64,000 bases of DNA from NCBI GenBank assembly GCA_902780785.1, contig CACZGS010000008.1:1-64000 (forward strand), written 5' to 3'. The DNA comes from Oscillospiraceae bacterium. GTDB lineage: Bacteria > Bacillota > Clostridia > Saccharofermentanales > Saccharofermentanaceae. This document shows, one piece after another, positions 16,893 through 25,513 of this stretch (position 1 is its first letter; each line of letters opens with the position of its first letter). The position numbers and the translations under genes are program-made. The notes under the pieces were generated by a model that saw nothing but the letters and a program-made list of their open reading frames with translations, had not been told where the DNA came from and searched no databases.

Positions 16893-18032
16893 TCAATTCT
16901 CCTTATAGATAACAGGGATCTGGATGTTGTTTGTTTTCAATGCTTCTTCGAAAACAGCGAAAAAGTCTTCTATATCCTTTACGTCGATCGCGCCCAAAGC
17001 ACAAAGTCTGAATGTGTTTGTGGAGCTGATCTTGCCGGGATAGATCGTAAAGCCTCTCTCGTAGCAGTAATCGTGAACCTTCTCGAAGCTCCAGTTCGGA
17101 TCATCGGGATAGATTGCAGTGCTTACAAGGCCGGCGCGTTCTTCAGGCTTGATGACCTGCTTAAAGCCAAGCTTATCAAGGCCTTCGTTGATCGCGTTAA
17201 ATACTCTGGTGTGACGGGCCCACTTGCCTTCCTCACCTTCAGCCCAGTATTCCTTGATGCCCTGGAGTGCTGCATAGATAGTCTGTACCGGAGGTGTAAA
17301 GTGCATCTCGCCGGTCTTTTCGAAGCAGTCGTACTGAAGGAAGAGATTGCAGTAATAACTTCTCTTGGGGTAATCTTTTGACTTCTCGATGATGGCTCTG
17401 TTGCCTACTACGAAAGAAAGTCCTGTCATGGCCATAAGACCCTTCTGAGCTGAAGCCATGCAGAAATCGATATTGTCTTCTTCAATGTTGATCGGACGCA
17501 TAGCATAAGTGCTCGTCGTATCAACAGTAAGGATGGCACCGTACTTATGAGCAAGAGCGCCGATCTCTCTGATGGGATTTAAGATACCCGTGCCTGTCTC
17601 GTTATGAGTCGTGTGAACAAGCTTGATGTCGGGATTGTTCTTCAAAGTCTCTTCTACTACCGCAAGGTCAGGTCTCTGGTTAACAGGAAACTTGAGATCG
17701 ATATGAGGAAGTCCGTAGAATTCGCAGATCTCAACGGCTCTCGTGCTGTAAGCACCATTATTTACAACAAGAACCTTGCCGCCTTCAGGAAGCAGAGAAT
17801 TGATGCACACATCGATATTGATCGTGCCGGATCCGCAGAAAAGCACTGAAGTATATTTCTCGAGATCACCGTGAACGATCCTTACGAGATCTTCACGAAG
17901 GCCCTTCATGAGTGAAGCAAACTCTTTTTCTCTGGGACAAATATCAGGTACGACCTGAGCCATCTTAACCGTATCTGTCGTTGTGGACGGACCGGGATTT
18001 AAGAGAACATTTCTTTTGACAATCGGATCCAT
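16893..18032 (-). CDS. 2-Aminoethylphosphonate-type transaminase
   Basis: A 379-residue class V PLP aminotransferase. It begins VLLNPGPSTTTDTVK, has HNETGTGILNP and the PLP lysine in ASAQKGLMAMTG (about residue 190). The pattern matches AEP:pyruvate transaminases of the biosynthetic, surface-decoration type. The reaction would aminate phosphonoacetaldehyde to 2-aminoethylphosphonate. ATG 18032 has GGGAGG seven bases upstream; the earlier ATG at 18053 has none. It is followed after three bases by the PEP mutase gene. Since no phosphonopyruvate decarboxylase is visible, amination of phosphonopyruvate itself to phosphonoalanine is an alternative. Confidence 0.88.
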   Translation of the reverse strand: MDPIVKRNVLLNPGPSTTTDTVKMAQVVPDICPREKEFASLMKGLREDLVRIVHGDLEKYTSVLFCGSGTINIDVCINSLLPEGGKVLVVNNGAYSTRAVEICEFYGLPHIDLKFPVNQRPDLAVVEETLKNNPDIKLVHTTHNETGTGILNPIREIGALAHKYGAILTVDTTSTYAMRPINIEEDNIDFCMASAQKGLMAMTGLSFVVGNRAIIEKSKDYPKRSYYCNLFLQYDCFEKTGEMHFTPPVQTIYAALQGIKEYWAEGEEGKWARHTRVFNAINEGLDKLGFKQVIKPEERAGLVSTAIYPDDPNWSFEKVHDYCYERGFTIYPGKISSTNTFRLCALGAIDVKDIEDFFAVFEEALKTNNIQIPVIYKEN

Positions 18033-18074
18033 TAAAACGCCTCCCGCGTTCATTTTACGAGTAAATCGAACTCA

Positions 18075-18102
18075 ATATTAGCACAACAGGAGGCAAAAAC
18101 AA
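18075..18102 (-). promoter_or_regulatory. Promoter for the transaminase-PEP mutase pair
   Basis: Minus-strand TTGTTT (18097-18102), 16 bases, TAATAT (18075-18080), about 43 bases before the ATG at 18032. It sits in a 137-base gap together with the inverted repeat at 18122-18157. Confidence 0.45.
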
Positions 18103-18121
18103 TATATATTTAGAAATAAGC

Positions 18122-18157
18122 GTTCATTTTTCACCAATATTGCCCAGAAAAATGAAC
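18122..18157. promoter_or_regulatory. Perfect 11-bp inverted repeat
   Basis: gttcatttttc at 18122-18132 is matched exactly by gaaaaatgaac at 18147-18157 around a 14-base centre. It lies just upstream of the -35 of the transaminase promoter and just after the stop of the cytidylyltransferase gene. It may be an operator or a weak terminator; no strong U-run follows. Confidence 0.5.
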
Positions 18158-18169
18158 TATTCTGTCTGA

Positions 18170-19066
18170 TCAGACGTCGTAACTCTTGTCGAGAGCCTTC
18201 AATTCGTTGAAAGAATCGATCTCAACGATGTCTTCGTCAAAGCATTCCTTGACCGCAACTTTGTAGTTATCCTTGCGGTAAACAAGGGGTACCTGCTCCC
18301 AGTATCTCTCGCGTCCGCCGGGTGTCTGGAAGACATCTTCGATATCCTTTGAGAGTTTATGGCCGTCAGCCTCATTCCAGTAAGAGATGCCGACCATCTG
18401 CCAGCAATCGAGGCCTCCCACCTTCTCTTCAACGATAATGCCGTCTTTAACCGTAAAGCACCAGTCGTCGGTACGGTCCTTCTTAATAGCAAGGAAGTCT
18501 GAAGAATAGTGATATTTCTTGATGATAGCAGGGTTGCTGCAGACGAGGTCAGCTTCCAAAACATAAGCATTTGAGAGCATATATCTTGCGACAAGAGCGC
18601 TCGAAATGTTATTTGCATCGTTGTAAGACGGGTTCTCAAGGAACTTGATCATCGGATATTTGTAAAGAAGCTGGTCGAACTGCTCAGAGAGATAACCTCT
18701 TACGATATAGATCTCTTCGATCCCTGCTGCAAGGCATGCATCGATAAGGGAATCAATGATGCGCTGGCCGTGAACTCTTACGAGCGGCTTAGGCGTATTA
18801 AGTGTGATCGGAACCATTCTGGAACCGAAGCCTGCAGCGATGAAGACTGCTCTCTTTGCCCTGTAAGGCTCAAGCGCCTCCAAGCCCTTGCTCGTGATCT
18901 TGCTCTTCTCGATGTAGCCGAGATCGGTAAGCTCCTTGATCGCCTTATTTACGGTACCGAGAGAATAACCGGTATGCTTCTCGAGATCACGCTGGGAGAA
19001 TGCCTTATCGGCAGTAGCCAAAGCCTCTAATATATCGAATTGCTTTCTTGTAAGTTCAGTGGTCAT
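18170..19066 (-). CDS. Winged-helix / CTP:phosphonate (LicC/PntC-type) cytidylyltransferase
   Basis: A 298-residue fusion. Residues 1-70 are a winged-helix DNA-binding-like domain (ELTRKQFDILEALA, then QRDLEKHTGYSLGTVNKAIKEL). Residues 75-298 are a nucleotidyltransferase with AAGFGSRMVPITLNTPKPLV, and LEADLVCSNP as the metal site. LicC (phosphocholine) and PntC (2-AEP) enzymes share this form, and the wHTH fusion is common in Firmicutes LicC-like proteins. Next to PEP mutase and AEP transaminase, the best guess is CMP-2-aminoethylphosphonate synthesis for LicD transfer. ATG 19066 has GGAGG six bases upstream in the 12-base gap after the triple-fusion gene. Confidence 0.82.
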   Translation of the reverse strand: MTTELTRKQFDILEALATADKAFSQRDLEKHTGYSLGTVNKAIKELTDLGYIEKSKITSKGLEALEPYRAKRAVFIAAGFGSRMVPITLNTPKPLVRVHGQRIIDSLIDACLAAGIEEIYIVRGYLSEQFDQLLYKYPMIKFLENPSYNDANNISSALVARYMLSNAYVLEADLVCSNPAIIKKYHYSSDFLAIKKDRTDDWCFTVKDGIIVEEKVGGLDCWQMVGISYWNEADGHKLSKDIEDVFQTPGGRERYWEQVPLVYRKDNYKVAVKECFDEDIVEIDSFNELKALDKSYDV

Positions 19067-19078
19067 ATAAGCCTCCAA

Positions 19079-21364
19079 TCATGAATTGCCAAGTATTTTA
19101 TGATACAGGAGATCGATGGAATCTCTGTCAAGTTTTATCGGGTGGTTCTTCAACCTGTCTACATTAACAGAAGATACGAGCAATATAAACTCCTCTTCCG
19201 TAGCTTCAGGCGTCGACATATTCAGTCTGGAATACAATCCTTCCAGATATTCACAGACCTTGTAAGGATCATTGTAGCCGAACGTCTCGGCGATGTAATC
19301 CATTACGGATTTTAAGTAGTCCGCCCCTCTCGGATCGATGCATTTATCAATGTTTTCGAGCATCCAGGGGAACAAAGACTTTACGCAGAGCATGGCAGAA
19401 TGTCCGTGGGCAAGACCGTAAAGAGATGTCATCTTATAGCACATCGCGTGGCCTGCGGTAGTCTGTGTGATATTGATCGCCTTGCCTGCTTTATAAGCAG
19501 CCATAAGCATCTCAAGGTTTGCCTCATCGTCGTTTGCAAGATAACCGTCCATGTTATCAAGGATCAGATGGATTGCTTCGCTCGCATATGCCTTGCTCTC
19601 GTCAGTGCTGTTAACTGACCAGATGGATTCTATCGAATGACAGAGAGCGTCGAACATCGTGCACTTTCTCTGATAGAGCGGCAGCGTCTTAAGAAGGCTG
19701 CTGTCCATGAGGACCGTCTTCGGGATAATACTCTCGTGAGTAATGGACTGCTTCGCGCCGTTATAGTATATAACCGCATATCTTGTAGCCTCAGAGCCGG
19801 AACCTGCCGTTGTAGGCACTGCCAGGAACGGAATATCGTTGGGCTTTATCTCCTGCTTAAGGAAATTCTTAGACTGATCCATATTCGAGAAGAGCTTTAT
19901 GCACTTGGCAACATCCATTGCCGAGCCGCCGCCGATCGCAATGAGCGCACCGCAGGATTCCTTATTGAACAGTGAGACGCCTTCAACAACAAAGTCATAA
20001 ACAGGGTTCGGCGTGAAATCGCTGAATCTTACGATCTTTATTCCGAGCCTTGCCTCTACGCTGTCGAAATATCTCTTGATCGGCATCGCATCCAAAGCTG
20101 CGCCGCAGACCAGCATGATAGATCTCGCACCGCAGGAAGCGATCCACTTATCGAGTTTCTCGTAATTATTCTCAGCCGTGATGATGCCTTCAACGGACTT
20201 CCAGACATTAAGCTCAATATCGCGGTTCTCCTGATCCGTGATCTCACCGCTGAAAGTATTCTCGATAGACTTATACTTGGCATCAGCTGAATACGGGAAT
20301 TCGACAAGCTTTCCGCCGTATTCTTCAAGTAGCTTTATAACCTCTTCCCTTATAGGCTTCTGGTATCCGGTTACCCAGTTATCGCCGTGAACGACGATAT
20401 CGGGCTTATATTTGCGGATATTGTCCGCATAAGACAATGTGTCCTGGTCAACTACCCTGTAAACGCCTGCAATAGATGCAACGAGGGCTTTACGCTCTGA
20501 TCTCGGAACGATCGGGGCACGCTTATAGCTTGCTACAACCTCATCTGAAAGAACGCCAATGGTAAGTTTCCCAAGCTTTGCGGCCTTCTTGATGATCGAG
20601 ATATGTCCGCCGTGGATAACGTTCGTGGACAAGGACATATAGACTGATCTGTTCTCGACCTCCTTAAGCCTTGCTGATACGACAGCCAGGTCTTCAGGAT
20701 TATCGATCTCGGAGCAGAGCCTGTCCTTAACGTCAAAAGCCGCGATATTACAAGCGCCGTCCAGTTCATTAAGGGCATTTTCCGCATAGCACTTGCGGTT
20801 ATCGCTCTCACAGAACTCGATTATCTTATCAAGCCAGAGTCTCCAGTCAGCGCGGTTAAGCTTATAGAGAGCCTGCGCTTCCATGGCATTTTCGAAGTAA
20901 TTAACGCCGACCTTCTGGACAAAACCGTCCTTGATAACGGCCTTAAAGTCTTTCTCAGGCAGCGGTATCGTCGAAGAGACCTTCATGCAGCTCGTGGGAC
21001 ATGCGAGTATGTCTTCCAATACGGAGCACTCGAAAACAAGGTCACCGTGCATCAGCACGATATCATCATCAAGATAATCCCTTGCGCAATAGATACTGTA
21101 GATATAGTTTGTCTCAGCATAAAGCGGGTTATTTACGAAGGTGAAGTTCATCGGGAGCCCCAATGAATTGCAGTATTCAACGAGGATCGTATCAAAATAA
21201 CCCGTCGTCATTACGACTTCGGTTATACCGCAGCTCTCAAGAAGTCTTAATTGCCTGGATAAAATAGTCTCGGTGGCAGATACTTCTGTCATGCACTTGG
21301 GGTGTTCAGACGTAAGGACGCCCATCCTGTGCCCCAAACCGGAATTAAGAATCAATGCCTTCAT
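19079..21364 (-). CDS. Three-domain nucleotidyltransferase / cytidylyltransferase-like / iron alcohol dehydrogenase fusion
   Basis: A 761-residue protein built of three enzymes. Residues 1-235: LicC-like nucleotidyltransferase (LNSGLGHRMGVLTSEHPKCM; MHGDLVFE at 105-112). Residues 238-370: HIGH-type cytidylyltransferase-like domain (HGGH at 251-254, VPRSERKA, HGDNW at 326-330), closely similar to the N-terminal domain of the PEP mutase at 15594. Residues 385-761: iron-containing alcohol dehydrogenase (GGGSAMDVAK at 478-487, PTTAGSGSEAT, the D-x3-H of DALCHSIES, and two further His in GLAHGHS and TTAGHA). ADHs of this group reduce phosphonoacetaldehyde to 2-hydroxyethylphosphonate. The fusion would then reduce and CMP-activate a phosphonate. 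Start ATG 21364 has GAGG seven bases upstream. The substrate is inferred from neighbours. Confidence 0.85.
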   Translation of the reverse strand: MKALILNSGLGHRMGVLTSEHPKCMTEVSATETILSRQLRLLESCGITEVVMTTGYFDTILVEYCNSLGLPMNFTFVNNPLYAETNYIYSIYCARDYLDDDIVLMHGDLVFECSVLEDILACPTSCMKVSSTIPLPEKDFKAVIKDGFVQKVGVNYFENAMEAQALYKLNRADWRLWLDKIIEFCESDNRKCYAENALNELDGACNIAAFDVKDRLCSEIDNPEDLAVVSARLKEVENRSVYMSLSTNVIHGGHISIIKKAAKLGKLTIGVLSDEVVASYKRAPIVPRSERKALVASIAGVYRVVDQDTLSYADNIRKYKPDIVVHGDNWVTGYQKPIREEVIKLLEEYGGKLVEFPYSADAKYKSIENTFSGEITDQENRDIELNVWKSVEGIITAENNYEKLDKWIASCGARSIMLVCGAALDAMPIKRYFDSVEARLGIKIVRFSDFTPNPVYDFVVEGVSLFNKESCGALIAIGGGSAMDVAKCIKLFSNMDQSKNFLKQEIKPNDIPFLAVPTTAGSGSEATRYAVIYYNGAKQSITHESIIPKTVLMDSSLLKTLPLYQRKCTMFDALCHSIESIWSVNSTDESKAYASEAIHLILDNMDGYLANDDEANLEMLMAAYKAGKAINITQTTAGHAMCYKMTSLYGLAHGHSAMLCVKSLFPWMLENIDKCIDPRGADYLKSVMDYIAETFGYNDPYKVCEYLEGLYSRLNMSTPEATEEEFILLVSSVNVDRLKNHPIKLDRDSIDLLYHKILGNS

Positions 21365-21416
21365 CTATATGCCTCAACTACTGAATTTCAAGGAGGATCA
21401 GATCCCCTGAAAACCC

Positions 21417-21425
21417 ATTATAACA
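21417..21425 (-). promoter_or_regulatory. Extended -10 promoter for the triple-fusion gene
   Basis: TGTTATAAT on the minus strand is a TG-n-TATAAT extended -10, 53 bases before the ATG at 21364. A near-palindrome (ggatcagatcc, about 21395-21405) lies between it and the gene and could be an operator. Confidence 0.5.
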
Positions 21426-21458
21426 CAAAGCAAATTTACAACTTTTTACAGTGGAAGG

Positions 21459-23831
21459 TCACTCTTTTATCCTGACCCGGATAACATTCAAAGTGCAGGA
21501 CTTGCCGGATGTATTGGATACCTTGAACTCACAATTATCAGTAGTGTTATCTAGCGTAAATTCATATTCTATGACGCTATCGGTGTGCTTTATCACTTTT
21601 CCCGGGATCGTCCTGATCTCCCCATCTTGCTTGTAAGTTACGCCAAATCCTATATCAGTAAGGCCGGCACCTTCAACCTCCATGGTATAGGTGCCCGGAA
21701 CCAATGTCATATTAGGTCCGAACGAGACGCCGTCAGGATCAAGTTCACGCATTCCTTTGTTATCAGCACCGCGGACTACATACTGGGAACTGAAGAAATC
21801 ACTGTGATAAACGTATTTCTTTGTTATCTGACTACTTTCGATATTGCAGTACGATGAACCGTTGTTATGTGCGGTTATCCTCAAGTTCTTCGTTGCCTCA
21901 TCGAGCTTAAACTTCAAGACTATATGCTCATTACTTCTTGATACAACTGTACTTGAGATTTCATGAGGCCTGTTCAATGTGGTCTTTTTAAAATCCTTTA
22001 CTACCACGGGATCGTACTGGATACCTGCATCGACAAGATCCAGATCTGTGCCTGTAATGATGACATAGTAATCATCAGGATAAAGCTCAACATTTCTGGT
22101 CTTATATTCCTTGCCAGGAGCGACAGTATAATTGTCTGAAACAGTAATATTTCCTATCAGTCCGTAGAGTTCATCGTAACTGCCGAACCCGTAAACATAG
22201 TATCTCTTTACGAGTTTAGTGTTGTCAAAGACATCCCAGTTCACTTCTTCAGGTGTCTCATAGATAATGTGCCGGTCCGGAACATTCTTTATCAGTCTGC
22301 TGTCCCTTCTCTGATCTTCAGATAATACCCAGAACACTTTTCCTTCGGGATGCTCATAGACATGGGATTTGAGCTGAAGCCATTCAAATGTGCGGTCGTT
22401 GTTTTCGCCTTCATTTAATTCATCGCTGCTTATCCAGACTTCAAGATATCCGTTTGAAAGCTCTGTTAAGACGTTTCCGTTCCAGAAAGTGGCATAGCCG
22501 TCCTTATAACCGTTTTCAGTCAGGAAAGCTGTGATCTTCTTAAGCTCTGAAAGATCATCTCTTTGGGAAAAAGTCTTGTATTGGCAGGCACTTGTAATCA
22601 AAATCAATCCGCAGAATATGATCACGGGAATATATCTCATATTGACCTTATTCCTGATCTCTTCAAACAAAAAGAATATACAGGGAATCGTCATCCATAT
22701 TAGAACAAGGCTGTGTCTGTCTTTGAAGGTTATATCAGTAAAAATGAAAACAAGCACATAGAACAAATATGAAGCAAGTGTCAGCAAAGAGAATCTGAAA
22801 TACAGGTCTTTCTTCTTCCTCTTTAATCCCACGATAAGCGAGACAACGAAAACCGCAAACCAGACAAAGCTGACGATGTTATGAACGATATTAAAAGAAA
22901 AGACCTTACCTTCCGTATATCCGAAATTCAGAAAGTAAAATGCAATGACATCTTTTAACCTGTTAATACTGAACGATCTGAAGTTGATCGTATAGCTGTA
23001 GTAATCATAGTAAAGATGAAGTACGGTCGAGTTGATCAAATAGCCGGCGAGACCAAAGATGAAGGTAAGGACCGTTCCCAATAAGGGCGCAGAGCCACCC
23101 TTTATTGCAGCGCTGACACATTTTCCGATGCTCTTTTCACCATTCTTATAATTTCCGGCACAGTTAACAATAAGAAGAACGATTGCCGTAACAACCAAAG
23201 GGGCATAAATGATAAGTATCTGTCTGGGGCCGCCAAGACCTGACAGGAAAGCCAATAAACAAAGGACTGTCAGAAGGATGAAGGATATAAACTTCTTCCC
23301 GTTTAAATTCCTTAAGCTCTCAAGGATCGCAACCGTCAGGATCGAGATAACGATGTGAGGATAGTAATAAGCGCCCTTCAACACTATCTCGAGATAATGA
23401 ACTGATGTTGGCAGGATCAATATTGTAAGACCTAACCACGCATATTTCTTCAACTTGAAAACGCTGAAAAGCCAGTATGCAGATACTATCATCGTCAAAG
23501 ACAGCAATATCTCAGATACGATCCTGATCTTATGCCAGTTGTTAAAGAACTTAAAAAAGACCGCATAAACAATCTGCGTATTAAAGACGCGCAGTTCGGT
23601 CGAATAGAACCAATTCGGAGTAATAAGGCGGTTCTCCTCTGCAAGCAGTCTTGCAAGCATGAATTCACTCGAATCGTCAGAGTTTAAAAATCTTTCCAGA
23701 TTAACGTTCAGAAACCCGAACAGGAAGCAAAAGCATGCGCAGAACAATAAAAAGGATACGATTATGAATATCCTGTCATTTCTGTCATGACTTTTGATAC
23801 TGTTACCCGGCTTCATAAACATATATTTCAA
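21459..23831 (-). CDS. Large multi-pass membrane protein with duplicated extracytoplasmic domain
   Basis: A 790-residue protein. Residues 20-420 hold about 10-12 hydrophobic segments, with an early NSDDSSEFMLARLLAEE loop that resembles the acidic first loop of GT-C membrane glycosyltransferases. From about residue 430 the chain is soluble. Its last 235 residues look like two copies of one beta domain (about 555-674 and 675-790), both with Y-x-V, PGxxY, an acidic G-x-x-L and a late N-x-S-x-x-C element. It may be a lipid-linked-sugar-dependent transferase or a glycan-modifying protein. TTG 23831 is chosen as start: AGGAAAG lies five bases upstream and it overlaps the stop of the previous gene (TTGA). 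Confidence 0.7.
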   Translation of the reverse strand: MKYMFMKPGNSIKSHDRNDRIFIIVSFLLFCACFCFLFGFLNVNLERFLNSDDSSEFMLARLLAEENRLITPNWFYSTELRVFNTQIVYAVFFKFFNNWHKIRIVSEILLSLTMIVSAYWLFSVFKLKKYAWLGLTILILPTSVHYLEIVLKGAYYYPHIVISILTVAILESLRNLNGKKFISFILLTVLCLLAFLSGLGGPRQILIIYAPLVVTAIVLLIVNCAGNYKNGEKSIGKCVSAAIKGGSAPLLGTVLTFIFGLAGYLINSTVLHLYYDYYSYTINFRSFSINRLKDVIAFYFLNFGYTEGKVFSFNIVHNIVSFVWFAVFVVSLIVGLKRKKKDLYFRFSLLTLASYLFYVLVFIFTDITFKDRHSLVLIWMTIPCIFFLFEEIRNKVNMRYIPVIIFCGLILITSACQYKTFSQRDDLSELKKITAFLTENGYKDGYATFWNGNVLTELSNGYLEVWISSDELNEGENNDRTFEWLQLKSHVYEHPEGKVFWVLSEDQRRDSRLIKNVPDRHIIYETPEEVNWDVFDNTKLVKRYYVYGFGSYDELYGLIGNITVSDNYTVAPGKEYKTRNVELYPDDYYVIITGTDLDLVDAGIQYDPVVVKDFKKTTLNRPHEISSTVVSRSNEHIVLKFKLDEATKNLRITAHNNGSSYCNIESSQITKKYVYHSDFFSSQYVVRGADNKGMRELDPDGVSFGPNMTLVPGTYTMEVEGAGLTDIGFGVTYKQDGEIRTIPGKVIKHTDSVIEYEFTLDNTTDNCEFKVSNTSGKSCTLNVIRVRIKE

Positions 23832-25498
23832 CTGAGCTTTCCTGATAATTCGGCCATGATCTCTGATTCAACAGCCATGGCATTTTCCCTGTTATCAGCT
23901 ACTACGCTCACATAAGTCTTGAGCTTAGGCTCAGTGCCGGAAGGTCTTACGACTACGGAAATATCCTTTGTATAGAATTTAAGCACATCAGACTTAGGAA
24001 GGCCGTTCAATCCCTTGCTGTAATCTTCGGTCTTAATGACCTCCTGGCCTGCAATAGAATCAAGTCCCTGATGGAAAGCTTCCATGATAGACCCCATCTT
24101 CTCCATTCCTGCAGAACCCGGGAACTCAAATGAATGCAGCGTATTTAAGCAATAGCCGTAATCCTTATAGAGTTCATTGAGCTTATCTATAAGGCTTATG
24201 CCTCTTGTCTTATAGAATGCGAACATCTCAGCTATTATGAATGCTGCATTTACGGCATCCTTATCCCTTACATAAGATCCTGTGAGATAACCATAGGACT
24301 CTTCAAAGCCGCAGATATAATCAGATTCCCTGCCCTTGGCTTCCATTCTGCCGATAACTTCTCCGATGAACTTAAACCCTGTAAGGACATTGATCGTCTC
24401 AACTCCGTAGTGGCTTGCGATCTTCTCTGCAAGATCCATCGTAACGATAGTCTTAATGAACACAGGATGTTCAGGCATCTTATTATGCTTTATCCTCTGG
24501 CTGCATATATAGTCGAGCAAAAGGATTCCGACTTCGTTGCCTGTAAGGAGCTGGTAGTCGCCCTTTGCTGTCTTAATTGCGATTCCGCATCTGTCAGCAT
24601 CAGGGTCTGTCGCGAAAAGAAGATCCGCGCCGTTCTTCTCACAATACTGAAGTCCAAGTTCCATAGCTTCCCTGATCTCAGGATTCGGATAAGGGCATGT
24701 CGGGAAATTACCGTCAGGATTTCGCTGTTCTTCAACAACAATGATGTTGGTGAAACCGCTCTCCTCCAAAGCTCTGGTAACAGGCTTTAATCCTGTACCG
24801 TTCAGAGGTGAATATACGATCGTTACGTTCTTGTCGATCTCATCGCCGAAGAGGACTGACTGGCTCTTAACAGCTTCAATGAAGCCGTCCATGACAGTAT
24901 CAGGAATGAATTCGATCTTGCCTTCAGCTACAGCGCTCTCGAAATCCGTGGTCTTAACGTCAACGAAAATATCGAGCTTCTCGATCTCAGAGAGGATCGT
25001 TGCTGCAGCTTCAGTCGTGATCTGGCAGCCGTCAGCGCCGTAGACCTTATAACCGTTATATTTCGCAGGGTTATGTGAAGCTGTGATCATGATGCCCTGA
25101 GATGCTTTGAGGTCTCTTATAGCAAAGCTGACTGTAGGAACAGGATTCAATGTAGGCCATATCCATACCTTAAGGCCGTTAGCTGCAAATACAGATGCTG
25201 CAACCTTGGCAAAGAGGTCAGACTTGATACGGCTGTCATATCCGACAACAACGCTCGGCTGACCATCAACGGTCTTAAGCAGATAATCAGAAAGGCCCTG
25301 GCTCGCCTTGGCAACAACGTAGATATTCATACGGTTTGTGCCGGCACCTATAGTACCGCGAAGGCCGCCCGTACCGAATGCAAGATTCCTGTAGAAGGCA
25401 TCCTCCATCGCAACATCGTCCATACGTTCAAGTTCTTCCAAAAGCTCTGTATCAGTAACTTTCTCAAGCCAGCGCTTATATTCTGCTTTGTAATCCAT
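23828..25498 (-). CDS. Phosphohexomutase (phosphoglucomutase/phosphomannomutase)
   Basis: A 556-residue alpha-D-phosphohexomutase. The catalytic serine loop ITASHNPAKYNGYK (about residues 138-151), the metal loop DPDADRCG (about residue 300), the sugar loop GFEESYGYL (about residue 400) and the phosphate-binding RPSGTEPKLKTYV near the end are all intact. It converts glucose 6-P/1-P or mannose 6-P/1-P. Next to manA and manC it would supply mannose 1-phosphate for GDP-mannose. GGAG lies eight bases before the ATG. Confidence 0.9.
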   Translation of the reverse strand: MDYKAEYKRWLEKVTDTELLEELERMDDVAMEDAFYRNLAFGTGGLRGTIGAGTNRMNIYVVAKASQGLSDYLLKTVDGQPSVVVGYDSRIKSDLFAKVAASVFAANGLKVWIWPTLNPVPTVSFAIRDLKASQGIMITASHNPAKYNGYKVYGADGCQITTEAAATILSEIEKLDIFVDVKTTDFESAVAEGKIEFIPDTVMDGFIEAVKSQSVLFGDEIDKNVTIVYSPLNGTGLKPVTRALEESGFTNIIVVEEQRNPDGNFPTCPYPNPEIREAMELGLQYCEKNGADLLFATDPDADRCGIAIKTAKGDYQLLTGNEVGILLLDYICSQRIKHNKMPEHPVFIKTIVTMDLAEKIASHYGVETINVLTGFKFIGEVIGRMEAKGRESDYICGFEESYGYLTGSYVRDKDAVNAAFIIAEMFAFYKTRGISLIDKLNELYKDYGYCLNTLHSFEFPGSAGMEKMGSIMEAFHQGLDSIAGQEVIKTEDYSKGLNGLPKSDVLKFYTKDISVVVRPSGTEPKLKTYVSVVADNRENAMAVESEIMAELSGKLS

Positions 25499-25513
25499 TT
25501 GTTTTACTCCGTT

